From contig LLEY01000055.1 in assembly GCA_001414485.1 (NCBI GenBank), forward strand, positions 1-64,000: 64,000 nucleotides of DNA. The letters run 5' to 3'. The notes beneath the pieces are model-generated. The model had not been told where the DNA came from. It did not search any database and was given only the letters and a program-made list of their open reading frames with translations. Of this stretch, positions 1 to 12,395 are shown one piece after another; positions within the stretch are counted from its first letter, which is position 1, and each line of letters opens with the position of its first letter. Made by a program: the position numbers and the translations under genes. Source of the DNA: Calycina herbarum (lineage: Eukaryota; Ascomycota; Leotiomycetes; Helotiales; Pezizellaceae).

Positions 1-182
1 ATAAATTAGCCTCAGTCTTACATTTTATAACTTTTATATTTATATAGTAATGAAATCAAAGTTTTAATTTTGAAATTTTTAATCAACAATTCGTAAAGAT
101 ATTAAAATGTCAAAATCGCGATTTTAGGTGTGTTTTCAGTTGGCCGGTTCGCTTATTTGGCCGGTTCGCTATATATACACGT
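1..182. mobile_element. MITE family D, copy D1 (right arm only; left part outside window)
   Basis: Terminal arm of a roughly 433-bp MITE. It ends ...ATATATACACGT at 182, followed by the TA target dinucleotide (183-184). The arm carries two copies of GCGAACCGGCCAA in inverted orientation at a 17-bp period. This is the least mutated copy in the window: it still has TGG, CAG and GTGTG where D2, D4 and D5 have only TA. It sits inside pogo element P0. Seen directly; membership is clear from D2, D4 and D5. Confidence 0.85.
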
Positions 183-283
183 TAGGTAATTCGATTTTAA
201 ATAAGAGTTGTTTATAAAAGAGCTTTAGCTAGATTAGAAGAGGCCTAGAAGACTTAAGAGTTAGTATTAGTAGTAGAGAGTCT

Positions 284-748
284 TATAACGAAACTTAAAC
301 GAATAAAACAAAGATAACTAAGTCTCGAAGGTTAGTTATATAGGTAAGAAGTATAGACGCGATAGGTTGTTTACTTAGAAGTAAACTCGTTACTTATATT
401 AAAGATATAAAATAAGATAATAAGATTAATAACTAAAGTTAAGTACGAAGCTTCTATCTAATAGTAGACGTGCTAGTCTTATATAGAACCTTCGTTCTTT
501 AAGTATATCGACTTTATCGCTTATATCGCTCGCGTCGCTCGCGATTAAGGCGATTAGAGCGATATAAGCGATCACGTTATATAACTACACGTGACTTCCA
601 ACAGTCTTATAATAGTAAGATTCTAAAACTCTTAAATACCTTCTATACTACTAATTTCCTTCTATGTTACCTTCTCTTCCTAGATATCGTACCTTATTCT
701 ATTAGAGCGCTGTCTAGACTACTTACTACGTAGCCGTGATTTATAACA
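284..748 (-). repeat. 3' LTR of gypsy A
   Basis: 465 bp, direct copy of 15262-15726; differences are mainly C/T and G/A as expected from RIP. In element orientation it ends in CGTTATA, a mutated CGTTACA. Confidence 0.93.
516..572. promoter_or_regulatory. CpG-rich inverted repeat in the gypsy A-type LTR
   Basis: A perfect 16-bp inverted repeat (ATCGCTTATATCGCTC at 516-531, complement at 557-572) with a 25-base loop made of further CGCT/CGAT motifs. It lies just upstream (in element orientation) of the LTR TATA box. Related, partly degraded versions occur in the other A/G-type LTRs near 15488-15552, 49545-49603, 55655-55716 and 60853-60920, but not in element B. Role unknown; the position fits an enhancer or RNA hairpin in U3 (inference). 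Confidence 0.6.
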
Positions 749-2048
749 CTATCCTCTTCTTAGACTAGCGTGTCTCTACGCTTAAGTATAACCTAAGGAA
801 ATATCGTTAAAAGACTAGCGGCCTCTCTCGCTTCTATTATGTCGTTAATACCTCTTTTAAAAAATAGACTTAAATAATATAGAACTCTTAATACTCTTTA
901 TATTAAACGTATAAGACGTGAAATAATTCCTTATACTTATTATATTAATATAAAGACTAGCCGTCGGTGTATTAGTATTACTAGAGGCTCTAAGTATTCT
1001 AAATATACTAGAAAAGACAAATCCTATAATATTAAGAAGTAAAATCGAATACTCTTACTTTTTAAGTAGGAATCTCTTAATACCTAGAAGCGACGGTTAT
1101 AGTAGAAGAAGATAGCTTATAAGGTTTAGAAGGAAGCTATATAGAAGATTCTCCGACTACGGAAACAATAATACTTCCTTACTAAGCAAGAGCAAGAGAT
1201 GCTCCGTCGTAGTCTTACTAATCTATAAGAGCTTAATAAAGCTAAAGAGAGAGAATAAGAGAAGAAGAAGAAGAGAGAGACATAGGTCGCCTAGCTAGTA
1301 GCCTCTTCTACCCCTAGTAGCTCTGCTTTTATTATTAAGCTATCTCTTAATTTAGTCTTTCTTAAGGCTTTCTCTTCTAACTACGAGATATAGGTAACTC
1401 TAGGTTTTAGTAGTAGAACTCTTAAAGTTCTACTAGGTAGTAGTTAAGATTACTTTTTAGTTTCTAAGTATTTTCTAAATATAAGTAATCTAACTATTTA
1501 ATTAAGTACTTAACTTATTCTCTAATAAGTCTATAGTTAAGAATCCTCTTAACTTTATACTTAGTATTTAAGTTTACTAGTTGAATTTCTATAAATAGAG
1601 CTAGTAGTACTCCTAGTAGTACTAGTTCGAGTAAGAATATATAGAATACTAGATAGATATTTATAGTTTTTAATAGTACTAATTTATAATTTAAAGGTTC
1701 TTTAATACGTTTAATTTTAAATAGTCTAAGTTTCTTATAATCTAGTTTATTACTTAGTCTTTTTATATCGATGTTTTTTTATACTAAGTAGACTTTATCT
1801 CTCTCTTTTAGTATTAGCTTCTAACTACGTTGTTTATTATAGTAGTACGCGTTTCTTTCAGCTATAAACTATAAGTCCTCTATAAGTTCTTTATATAGCT
1901 CTTTAATTTTTAAGATCTAAATATAAGTAAGTTAGTTATTAATAGTCGTAGATAGTAGTTCTCGATATACTATTAATTTATATCTAAAGTTAGTATAGAA
2001 TAGTATAATAAGTATTATTTCCGTTATTAAACTATTATAAGTAAACTA

Positions 2049-2260
2049 TGATAGTCTTCTATAAATATACTAAAAGAGATACTTATAGAATAGTACTTAT
2101 ATTCGAAGAAAACTAAACTAAAGAGAGAAGAGGAGAGTTAGTACGCTCTGTCTCTATTTATATATACTAAGCGAGACTTCGGTAGAACCTCGGCACGTGA
2201 TCCAGCAAAGCGAGGATTCGGTCACGTGATCCAGTCGTATGTGACTAGGACTGTTATATA
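2049..2260. repeat. Solo-LTR-like insertion (212 bp) in gypsy A
   Basis: Absent from the matching place in gypsy G1 (near 51080). Starts TGATAGTC and ends GACTGTTATATA (probably TG...CA before RIP), flanked by AACTA on both sides (2044-2048 and 2261-2265). It still contains two CACGTGATCCAG motifs, so it is less mutated than its host. No coding potential. Confidence 0.6.
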
Positions 2261-2849
2261 AACTATATTAAGAGTAACAGTTCTACCTAGTTATTTTACT
2301 AGTAGTTTATATAATAATAAAGATATATTTTAACTACTTAATTTATCTGTTTATTTCCTCTATTTATCTAAGAGTAAAAAGCTATAGAAAGCTTCTTTTT
2401 CGTATCTAATCGTTCTATAAAAGCGATCTAAAATTTCAAAGTAAAGAGTTTATCTCTATTAGAGAGTATCTCTTCTAATAGTCTATATCTTAAGACTACT
2501 TCTTTAAGAAATATAAATACTAGTTCCTTAGCTATACTTAACTCTATATATAGTACTAAAATTATATATTTTATAAGTTATTCTATAATAACTAGGATTA
2601 AGTTATACTTAACTCCTATTATTAGATCTTTAGATTTTAGTAGTTTAATAATAAAATTCTAAGATATTAATTTCTAAGATATCTATAGTATTAGAGTAGT
2701 GTTTATCTATCTATAAGATATATAGTAGGAAGCCTTATTCCTAGTATAGGTATTATATTCTACTATTACTTTCTTAACTATTATAAATAATCGATTAATA
2801 TAGTAATATTTCTTTATTTACTAGAGAGTTCTACGAATTCTCTAATAAC

Positions 2850-3044
2850 TATATTATAATAGTAAGGTAGGAATAGAGTAGAGAAGTAGTCTATTCGTAG
2901 TTATTAACGCGAAAACTAAGATAAAGAGCGAAGATAGCTCTAAACGATGCTAATATATAGGATTCTACTAGGCGGTGAGGAGTTACGTGTTAGGTCTGAA
3001 ACTAGAACTGCTATAGTCTTGAACTAGAACTGTTATATATATAC
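2850..3044. repeat. Second short insertion in gypsy A, possibly a related solo LTR
   Basis: About 195 bp that is missing from gypsy G1 at the equivalent site (near 51665). It ends in GAACTGTTATATA, much like the end of the insertion at 2049-2260, but I could not find an exact TSD, so the boundaries are approximate. Confidence 0.35.
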
Positions 3045-4218
3045 TAGTACTATATAATATTCTTAAATAAATTCCTTTATATATAATTTAGAAACCTAAA
3101 GTTTTCCTTTCTTATACCTTTCTTTATAGTTCTATTCTTCCTAAAGTATCTAAGATCGTTTCTTTTTCTAAGTACTCTAAATTCTATTTCTCTAAGAGTC
3201 GACTTCTTTTATAACTATAACCTTATAAACTATTAGAGCTAGATCTCTATTTTCAAGAGTTTTTAAGATTATAATCTTCTTATACTCCTTATCTTCTTTA
3301 TACCTAGGTTTCTAGCTTAGAGTATTAGCTTAAGTATTTAATATTCTCTTTATATATTAAATAATAATATTAAATTCTTCTAATATCTCTAACTATCTAG
3401 CTAACCTTCTAGTTATAAGTTCCTTAGTTATTATAAACGTCTTAAGGCTCTTATAGTTAGATAAAACCGTAACTTAGTATTTTACTAGCTATAAATAGAT
3501 TCTCTAGTATTCTAAAGCTAATACTATAGTAAATAATTCTTTGTCGAAGATACTATAGTTTTATTATACTAGATTAAATGTTTTAGAATAATATATAATA
3601 GATATAAGTTTCTCTTTATTACTTAGTTATAAGTAAATCGTATCTATTACTATATCTAAAGCGTCTATTTTAATTATACTAGGTTTATTTATATTGAAAT
3701 TATATAGAATAGATTTTTTTATAAACTTTACTTTAATTCTTTAAAAAAAGTTCTTAGTCTATTTATTCTAAATAAACTTAATAGCCTTTTTTACTAGTAC
3801 TAATATTAGTTTAGTAATTTTTATATAGTCTTAAATAAATAGATAGTAGAAGTTTATAAATATAAGAAAAGACTATATATTCTTTATATTTTCTAGTAAC
3901 TTCTAGTTTAGAATATTCTAGATCTTTACTAGATCTATTTCTATTTTCTCTAATCTAAATACCTATTCTAGAAAAAGTGTCTAAGTTACTTTAAACTTGT
4001 ATTTTAAGAGTTTAAGATAAGAATCTATCTTAAGTAGTTAGTATAAAACTTCTCTTATATATCTCTTATATTCTTCTTCTTTTTCTAAGAAGATTAGGAT
4101 ATTATCTAGATAATAGATTACTATCACCTCTAAAAGATCTCTTAAAATATTATTATTCTATCTCTAGTATATAGCTAGTATATTATAAAGTCTAAATAAT
4201 ATAACTATATATTTATAA

Positions 4219-5195
4219 GGCCAGCAAAGTCGAACTCTCAGCCTGTACGAGGCGCTGGCTACGAACCTTCGATCATGTTATCAGAGAGCTGATGAGAGTC
4301 GCACAAGAGGAGGAAAGGGGTTGTCGTCGTCGCCGTCGTGGTACGACCGTGGAACTGGCGGTGAGGCTAGGAAAGCAGAGTTTTTACGACAGCGATAACA
4401 ACAACAAAACCGACACGAAGACCTTATCTACACAATCACTATACCAACCCCTCGAGCCATATCTAAACGAAGCATTACGAGAAGACATAGCCGACGCGGC
4501 GGACGAGACTTGGACGCAAGTCGAGGACAAGGCAGAGGCTACGTAGAGCCAATTTACAGATTACAACAACAACATACGGTACATTCCACCGAAGGCTCGA
4601 TAAACGTTAGACCTCGACCCTGGGGCATGTGCCTCGCCCCCACCTGCTGCTGGATGGGCAGTATATAAGGAGGGTATTTAGAGTACACGTGTCTGAGGGG
4701 GGGAAACTCTGTCGAGGCGTCTTATACCCTGATTTGGGAGGGACTGCTTACCCCTCCCCTAGGATAGAGAGAACAACGCTTAAAGACATACGTATGTTAG
4801 AGGAGGAATTATAAATATAAGACAGAGGGATTGGCTAGTGGCAGGTAGGAACAAGAGAGAAGCGTTAGACAACAACAGGCTCGTTCGATAGAGGAATAGG
4901 CACCCTGTATTATGGCTTTTAAAGCGCACGATGGTGCCTTTTTTGGCCGTCGAGCGGACAGTAGAGATCTGTATAGACAGAGAGGAGTGTTACGCCGGTT
5001 ACGGAAAAAGCGTGAACAGCTACCTAGATAAGGAGCTGAGGAGGAGGGCAGGATGTTATAAGGCTACTTTGACTCGTCTGTGGTGACTTGTCTTTGGAGC
5101 TTATTTTTACCTGTATCTTAAATAAGATTAGAAGATGTACTGCTTGCTCTTAGAGCTCGGCCTACGGCCTACGCAGCGTAAGAATCATAATAATA
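4219..5195 (+). mobile_element. LINE-like (target-primed) insertion X, lightly mutated
   Basis: 977 bp of near-normal base composition inside heavily mutated gypsy A. It is bounded by a 12-bp TSD ATATATTTATAA (4207-4218 and 5196-5207) and its right end is a short AAT-repeat tail (CATAATAATAAT). A long TSD plus a simple 3' tail is the hallmark of LINE or SINE insertion by target-primed reverse transcription. No reverse transcriptase motif is visible, so it is either a 5'-truncated LINE 3' part or a non-autonomous element. CpA and TpG are frequent, so it arrived after most RIP in this locus or escaped it. Confidence 0.6.
4292..4546 (+). CDS. Short ORF in insertion X, unknown
   Basis: 84 codons from ATG; the same frame is open upstream to the X boundary, so it may be the tail of a longer truncated ORF. 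The product is Arg-rich near the start (CRRRRRG), then polar and acidic (DIADAADETWTQ). No family recognised. A second short frame (4629-4814, 61 codons) and a third stretch (about 4830-5087, one TAG) follow, suggesting fragments of an element protein rather than host genes. Confidence 0.3.
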   Translation: MRVAQEEERGCRRRRRGTTVELAVRLGKQSFYDSDNNNKTDTKTLSTQSLYQPLEPYLNEALREDIADAADETWTQVEDKAEAT

Positions 5196-5741
5196 ATATA
5201 TTTATAAAGACCTAATAATAAGACGAATACTATTTTCTATTCGTCTCTAACTTTTATTTATATAAGTCTATAAGTGTTTTATTAATCTAGTTTTATAAAT
5301 CGTACTATCTTATCTAACTTATCTTATAAGTATTAACTAGCTAGTAGCGGATAAGCGTTCTTAACTATAGTATTATTCACTTTCTAGTAATTAATATATA
5401 CTCTCTTATCTAAGTTATTCTTTTTCTTAATAATAAGTATATTTAAGATAATTAGTAACTTAGATCTTCTAATATATTCTTTTTTAATACTTTTCTTTAT
5501 ATAACTTTCTATTTTCTATAGGCTTTTCTAGTTATATAATCGAAGCTTCTACTTTCTAAGATTATAACTCTTCTTTAATTTAATCTTATAATACTATAAA
5601 CGATGTTTTAGTAAAGCTTATAAGTCTTTTAGATTCTTAAATAAAGCTTTAAATTCTCTATACTATATAGGTATTTCGTTATTAGCTGTCTTACTAATCT
5701 ATAAAAGACTCTAGGCTAGGTGTTCTAGCATATTAGAAGAG

Positions 5742-6203
5742 TGTTACGAATCACGTGCCAGCACGTGACAAAGTGAAGTCTAGGCGACGCTCTAATAGGA
5801 CGAGTACTATTATAACCCTAGAAGGAGGAAAGGATTAAGTATAATAGGACATGTAATCCTAAGGATCTTATTACAGTTATATCACGTGACTCGGTTAGAA
5901 CAGTCAGGTGATGGAGTCCAGTTTTGAGGAGCCCTGGAAATGGAGTCGGACTCTATCTTCGGGACTACTGCTAAGAAGGACTCTAAATATAAACGAAGGT
6001 TCTATATAAGACTAGCACGTCTACTATTAGATAGGAGCTTCGTGCTTAACTTTAGTTATTAATCTTATTATCTTGTTTAATATCTTTGATATAAGTAACG
6101 AGTTTACTTCTAAGTAAATAATCTAGTATATCTATACTTCTTACCTATATACTAACCTTCGAGACTTAGTTATCTTTGTTTAGTTTATTTAAGTTTCGTT
6201 ATA
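5742..6203 (+). repeat. 5' LTR of gypsy B
   Basis: 462 bp starting TGTTACGAATCACGTG and ending CGTTATA. It has a double CACGTG motif near its start (5752-5768) and a TATA box TATATAAG at 6003-6010. It is less RIP-mutated than the 3' copy (12396-12857), where CACGTGCCAG has become TACGTACTAG. Confidence 0.95.
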
Positions 6204-6220
6204 CTTTAAGCACCTGCTTA
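6204..6220 (+). promoter_or_regulatory. Putative self-priming primer-binding site of gypsy B
   Basis: The bases right after the 5' LTR do not start with TGG and match no obvious tRNA 3' end. TTAAGCAC (6206-6213) is the exact complement of GTGCTTAA at 6042-6049, which lies about 39 bases downstream of the TATA box, near the expected 5' end of the RNA. That is the arrangement used by Tf1/sushi-type elements, which prime from their own RNA 5' end. Confidence 0.5.
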
Positions 6221-6234
6221 GAAGTTCAGTTGCT

Positions 6235-9200
6235 ATGGCCTTAGTAACCTCCGTAGCAGCTAGCTCGAATACTAGCCGAGTTAATATCGTAAGTATATTT
6301 AGAAGTATAACTAGAAGGACACCTGCTAGTATATAGTTAACTAGAAACGACGACAATGTTAGTATACTAGACGTCCCCGAGCCTTATAAGATCAAAGCAC
6401 TTAAGTCTATTAAAGTTAAGATACTAGATATATATTATAAGAAGCGAAAGAAACTTAACTTATTCCTTCTTTAAATAGACATCTACTTTAACTTTAATTC
6501 TAATAAGTTTAAAGGTAATTATAACTTATAAACTATCTTTACTATCTTCTACCTTAGAGGATTAGTATTAGAATAGGCTTAGCTATACTTAGAGGACTTC
6601 TTTAAGAATAAGAATAAAGATAGAAAGATAGAATTAACTAAAATCATGTTTAAATCTTAGAGAGGATTTAAGACAACTATTAGAAAAGTCTTTAGAGACT
6701 TCGATATAATCTAAATAGTTATATATAAGCTTTTAGAATTATACTAGACTAGATTAGTAATAGATTACGCTAATAAATTTCAACGTTATAGAACGAAGTT
6801 AAGATAGGATACTATTACTCTTATAGAACTCTTCTATAGAGGATTAAAGATATATATCTATAAGGAAATAGCTAAATAGAATATATAGTTTCTAACTATT
6901 ATAAGTATAATTAAGAAGGTCGTCTAACTAGATAATCGCCTATATGAATTTAAGAAGAGTAACCCTAGACACGGGGAAAATAGTAAAGAGTTAGAGAAGT
7001 AGAAGCACTCTTATATTAACAAGTATAGTAAGAAGGCAAACGCTATATAGAAGAAAACCTTTCTAAAGAAAGGAGGACTTTCCTAGAAAGAGAGAAATTA
7101 TTAATATAAGTAGAACTTATATTATAATTATAGCTAACTAGGCTATAGAGCAAATAAGTATAGTAAGAAGAAAGACTCTAAGAGAAAGAAATAAATTAAT
7201 ACTACTATTTAATAATAGATAGCTTTAACTAATTATATTAAACTGATAGATAAAGAGCTTAAAGTATAAGAATATAGAACCTAGATTAAAAATAATAAAG
7301 AAGTTAGTAGTATATAAGATACTAATAATAATAGAGATCTACTCCTTAAAGAATATTATAATATATAGTTAGTAATAGAAGCTAAGTAACCTCTTTAAGT
7401 AGAATATAAATTACTACTATTAACTAGTTCTTTAGAAACATTAGATTTATCTCTTAGTCTAGAAGAAGAAGTAAAAAATAAATACTCTAAAGTTAGAGAA
7501 ACTTAGGCTTTCCTTAGAACCTTTAAATAAGGAAATCGATAAGTATATATTAATAATTAGAAACTAGATTTCTAGAGTCCTTATATAATATAAGGAGTTA
7601 ACCTAACTATCTTAATAATATATACTATTATAAGTAATAACCCTAAAACAATAACTCTAGTTAGTTTAATTACTAGATAAGAAACTATAGAAGGGAAGGA
7701 ACTAGAATAGAAATGCTAACTAATTAAAAAACCTAGCTACTTTAAAGTAGGAGATATATAGAAAATATATAATATATTAGATAAAATTAGTATATAGATA
7801 TAGTAAGTTCTAATAGGATTTAAAGGATGAATTAAAACTCCTTTTCTTAGAATATTACTTAGAGATATTATATTAAAGGAATTTAAGTAATATATTATTA
7901 TTATATTAATTAGAAATAATAGAATAATATTTAGAAAATATAACTTATAATAACTATTTAGTATACTATTCTAGAAGCGAAGGGAGCTCGATATAACTAG
8001 ATAGGCTAAGATAGAACTAGAGGAATTATACTATCTATTAGTAGGAGAACTATAGTTTATAGAAACAGTTTAGGAAACAATAGTATAATAGATATAATAT
8101 AAACTAAGTCTAACTTTAGATTAGTTATTATAGAAACGATTCGAAGAAACGTTACTAGAACTTACTAGAATAGTAGAATATTATTAGATATATAAAGTAG
8201 TATTATTAGATAAAGAAGGAGTAGTATTCTTTCCTTAGTCCTAGATTAGAGCTATTAAAGAAAAGAATTTAAAAGATTATAAATTTAAAGTTTACTATAT
8301 AAAACTAGAAATAAGTATACTAGAGGCTACTTTAGATTATCTATATATAAGAGAACTATAGTCTATAAAAGCTATTTTAGAAACTAGTTATAAATAGATC
8401 TAATATAACTATAAACAAATACTAAAGTAATTTATAAGGGAAATTCCTAAAACTATAGGAATCGTAGAATATAGATTAGTATATAAGGTAGTATACGCTA
8501 ATAAGGAAAGAGTAAGATTCTTTCTATAGTATAAAGACGAGGAGAGAAAGAAGTATAATCGAGAAAATTAATCTTTCAAAGTCTAATATATTAAAACAAA
8601 GTTAGACACTACTTTAGGAGAAAGATAGTTAGTAATAACTATAGAAATAGAAGGAAAGAAGTTATAAGTTATAATAGACTTAGGAGTAATAGGCAACTTT
8701 ATTTTCCTAATAGCTTAAGAGAAGCTAAACGTTCTAATTAAAGGGATAAGACTATATTAACTAGGGGTAGTTAATAGAATAGACGTTATATATTAAAATA
8801 GGATTATTAATTAGTAAACTATTCTAACGAAAATTAATATTAAAGGATATTATTTAGATATATAATTTAATATTATTAAAATAGGAAGTAAGGAAGTAAT
8901 ACTTAGTATATTATAGATTTAGAAACATAATCTAGAAATCGACTAGAAGGCTAGAATAATAACCTTTAGTTAATATAAATATATAAGTTTATATTTATAA
9001 CTTTAAGGCTAGAATAAGGTTAGCGCTACCTCTTCTAAAGCGCTAGAACACCTTGCCTAGAGTCCTCTACAGGTTAGTAAGACAGCTAATAACGAAATAC
9101 CTATATAGTATAGAGAATTTACAGCTTTGTTTAAAAACTTAGAAGACTTATAAGCCTTGCTAGAACATCGTTTATAGGATTATAAGATTAAATTAAAAGA

Positions 9201-11882
9201 GGGTTATTATCTCTTAAAGTAGAAGCTTCGGTTATATAACTAGAAAAGTCTATAGAGAATAGAAAGTTATATAAAGGAAGGTATTAAGAAGAGATATATT
9301 AGAAGATCTAAGTTACTAATTATCTTAAATATACTTATTATTAAGAAGTAAATTATACTATAGTTAAAGACGCTTATCTACTACTACCTAGCTAATACTT
9401 ATAGGATAAGTTAGGCAAGGTAGTATAATTTACGAAACTAGATTAATAAAATACTTATAAACTTATATAGATAAAAGTTAAAGACGAATAGAAGATAGCA
9501 TTTACCTTACTATTAGGCCTTTATAAATATACAGTTATACTATTTAGACTCTATAATATACTAGCTATATATTAGAGATAAAATAATAATATTTTAAGAA
9601 ATCTTCTAAGAGTAATAGTAATTTATTACCTAAATAATATTCTAATCTTCTTAGAAAAAGAAGAAGAATATAAGAGATATATTAGAAAAGTTTTATAATA
9701 ACTTATAAAAGTAAACTCTTAGTTGAAACTCTTAAAATACAAGTTCAAAGTAACTTAGACACTTTTCCTAAGATAGGTATTTAGCTTAAGAAAAATAGAA
9801 ATAGATCTAGTAAAGATCTAAGACATCTTAAACTAGAAGTTACTAGAGAACGTAAAAGATATATAGTCCTTTCTTAGATTTATAAACTTTTACTATCTAT
9901 TTATCTAAGACTATATAAAGATTACTAAACTAATAATAGTACTAGTTAAGAAAGCTATTAAATTTATTTAAAATAAATAAGCTAAAAACGCTTTTTAGAA
10001 AATTAAAACAAGGTTTATAGAAAAACCTATTCTATATAACTTCGATATAAAAAAACCAAGTATAATTAAAATAAATACCTTAGATATATTAGTAAGTACG
10101 ATCTACCTATAACTAAATAATAAAGGAAAACTTATACCTATTATATATTATTCTAAAACATTTAACCTAGTATAATAAAACTATAGTATATTTAATAAGG
10201 AATTACTTACTATAGTATTAGCTTTAGAATACTAGAGAATTTATTTATAGCTAGTAAAACACCTAGTTATAGTTTTATCTAACTATAAAAACCTTAAGAC
10301 GTTTATAATAACTAAGGAACTTATAATAAAACAATTAGCTAGATAGTTAAAGATATTAAAAGGATTTAATATTATTATTTAATATATAAAAGGAATATTA
10401 AATACTTAAGCTAATACTCTTAGCTAGAAACCTAGATATAAAGAAAATAAAGAGTATAAAAAGATTATAATCTTAAAAACTCTTAAGAATAGAGACTTAG
10501 TACCTACTATATACGAGATAGTAGTAATAAATAATATATAAATAGATAAAATTTAAAGTATATACAAAGGTTATAACTAGTACGTAAAAGAGAAACTATA
10601 GATTCCTAGCTCGTATACGAAGGAATTTATATAGGAATACTATACTACGCCTACTTACAGCTACTAAGGAATTCATAGAACTCTTTAGAGAATAAGATAA
10701 TACTACTATATTAATCAGTTATCTACGATAGTTAAGGAAGTAATAGTAGAATATAATACCTATACTAGGAATAAAGCTTCCTACTATACTTCTTATAGAT
10801 AGATAAACACTACTCTAATACTATAAATACCTTAGAAATCAATATCTATAGATTTTATTATTAAACTACTAAAATCTAAAGATCTAATAATAAGAGTTAA
10901 ATATAATTCTATCCTAGTTATTATAGAAAGGCTTATAAAATATATAATTCTAATATAATATATAGAGTTAAGTATAGCTAAGGAACTAGTATTCGCATTT
11001 CTTAAAGAAGTAGTCTTAAGATATAGACTATCTAAAGAAATACTCTTAGATAGAGATAAACTCTTTACCTTTAAATTTTAGATCGCTCTTATAAAACAAT
11101 TAAATACAAAAAGAAAGCTTTTAATAGCTTTTTACTCTTAAATAAATAGAGGAAACAAACATATAAACTAAGTAGTAGAAACATATCTTTATTATTATAT
11201 AAACTACTAGTAAAACAACTAAGTAGAACTACTGCCTTTAGTATAGTTTACCTATAATAGTTTAGTAACAAAAATAATACTTATTATACTATTCTACGCT
11301 AACTTTAGATATAAATTATTAATATATTAAGAACTACTATCTATAACTATTAATAACTAGCTTACTTATATCTAGGTCTTAAAAATTAAGAGGTTATATA
11401 AGGAACTTATAAAAGATTTATAGTTTATTATAGAAAGAAACATATACTACTATAATAAATAACGTAGTTAGAAGCTAATACTAAAAGAGAAGGATAAGAT
11501 CTACTTAGTATAGAAAAACATTAATATAAAAAGACTAAGTAATAAACTAGATTATAAAAAACTTAGACTATTTAAAATCAAGTAAGTTAAGAGACCTTTA
11601 AATTATAAATTAGTATTACTAAAGATAATAAACATTTACCTAGTATTCTATATATCCTTACTTAAACTAGCACTACTAGGAGCACTACCAGCTCTACTTA
11701 TAGAAATTCAACTAGTAAACCTAAACGCTAAATACGAAGTTAAGAGGATTCTTAACTATAAACTTATTAGAGAACAAGTTAAGTACTTAATTAAATAGTT
11801 GAATTACCTATACTTAGAAAACACTTAGGAACTAAAAAGCAACCTTAACCATTGCCTAGTAGAACTTTAGAAGTTCTACTAA
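6235..11882 (+). pseudogene. gag-pol of gypsy B, RIP-inactivated and with an RT deletion
   Basis: Gag and protease read in one frame from the ATG at 6235 (start MALVTSVAAS), and protease continues in that frame near 8640. From about 9350 the RT, RNase H, integrase and chromodomain are one base out of phase. The shift is explained by a 43-nt deletion: gypsy A and G1 have at this point the codons for the basic stretch ending in [D/N]Y[R/W]K before TIVK, and B lacks them. There are dozens of in-frame TAG/TAA codons; catalytic YLDD is YLNN (GAT to AAT). Gag ends in a Lys-rich tract near 7190. The C-terminal chromodomain (EVKRILNYKL...) marks a chromovirus. Confidence 0.85.
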
Positions 11883-12395
11883 CAAAACCTAGGGCTGCCT
11901 AGAACTCGGGACTAGAGTTAGATAGAGATATATTATTAGAAAGTACCTGTTTAATAAAAGGAGCTATCTCAAAGGCGGGAAACTAAGCAGAAGAGGACTT
12001 AGGAGGAGGACTCGAGGGAGGAGGACTCGGAGGAGTAATAGAGAATCGTTTATATATAGAGCTAAAGAAAAACCAGTATACGGGTTTTCGAGGCCTAGGG
12101 ACAGGAATAATAAGATAGCTAAGGCTATTATAGGACCTTTTCGACCAAATATACTTAGAATAGTAAGAGGATTTAGAAAGCTCTAGAAGGCATCGACGAG
12201 ATTGTTTATAATAAAAAGAACAAGTCTTAGCTAGACGTTATATAGATTCGATCTACATAGTAAGAGCTAAACGCTCTTTTCGTTTAGTATATAAAGAGGA
12301 TATGTTTATATATAAAGGAAGGTTAACATCTTATCAACGAACATATTTAGGTTGGAATTCTAGTATAGAGATATACTAGGCTAAGAAGGGGATAG

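Noticed and set aside
505..590. Tandem CGCT/CGAT motifs as a CRISPR-like or centromeric array
   Set aside because: Only one short inverted repeat per LTR, no spacer structure, and it recurs only in LTRs.
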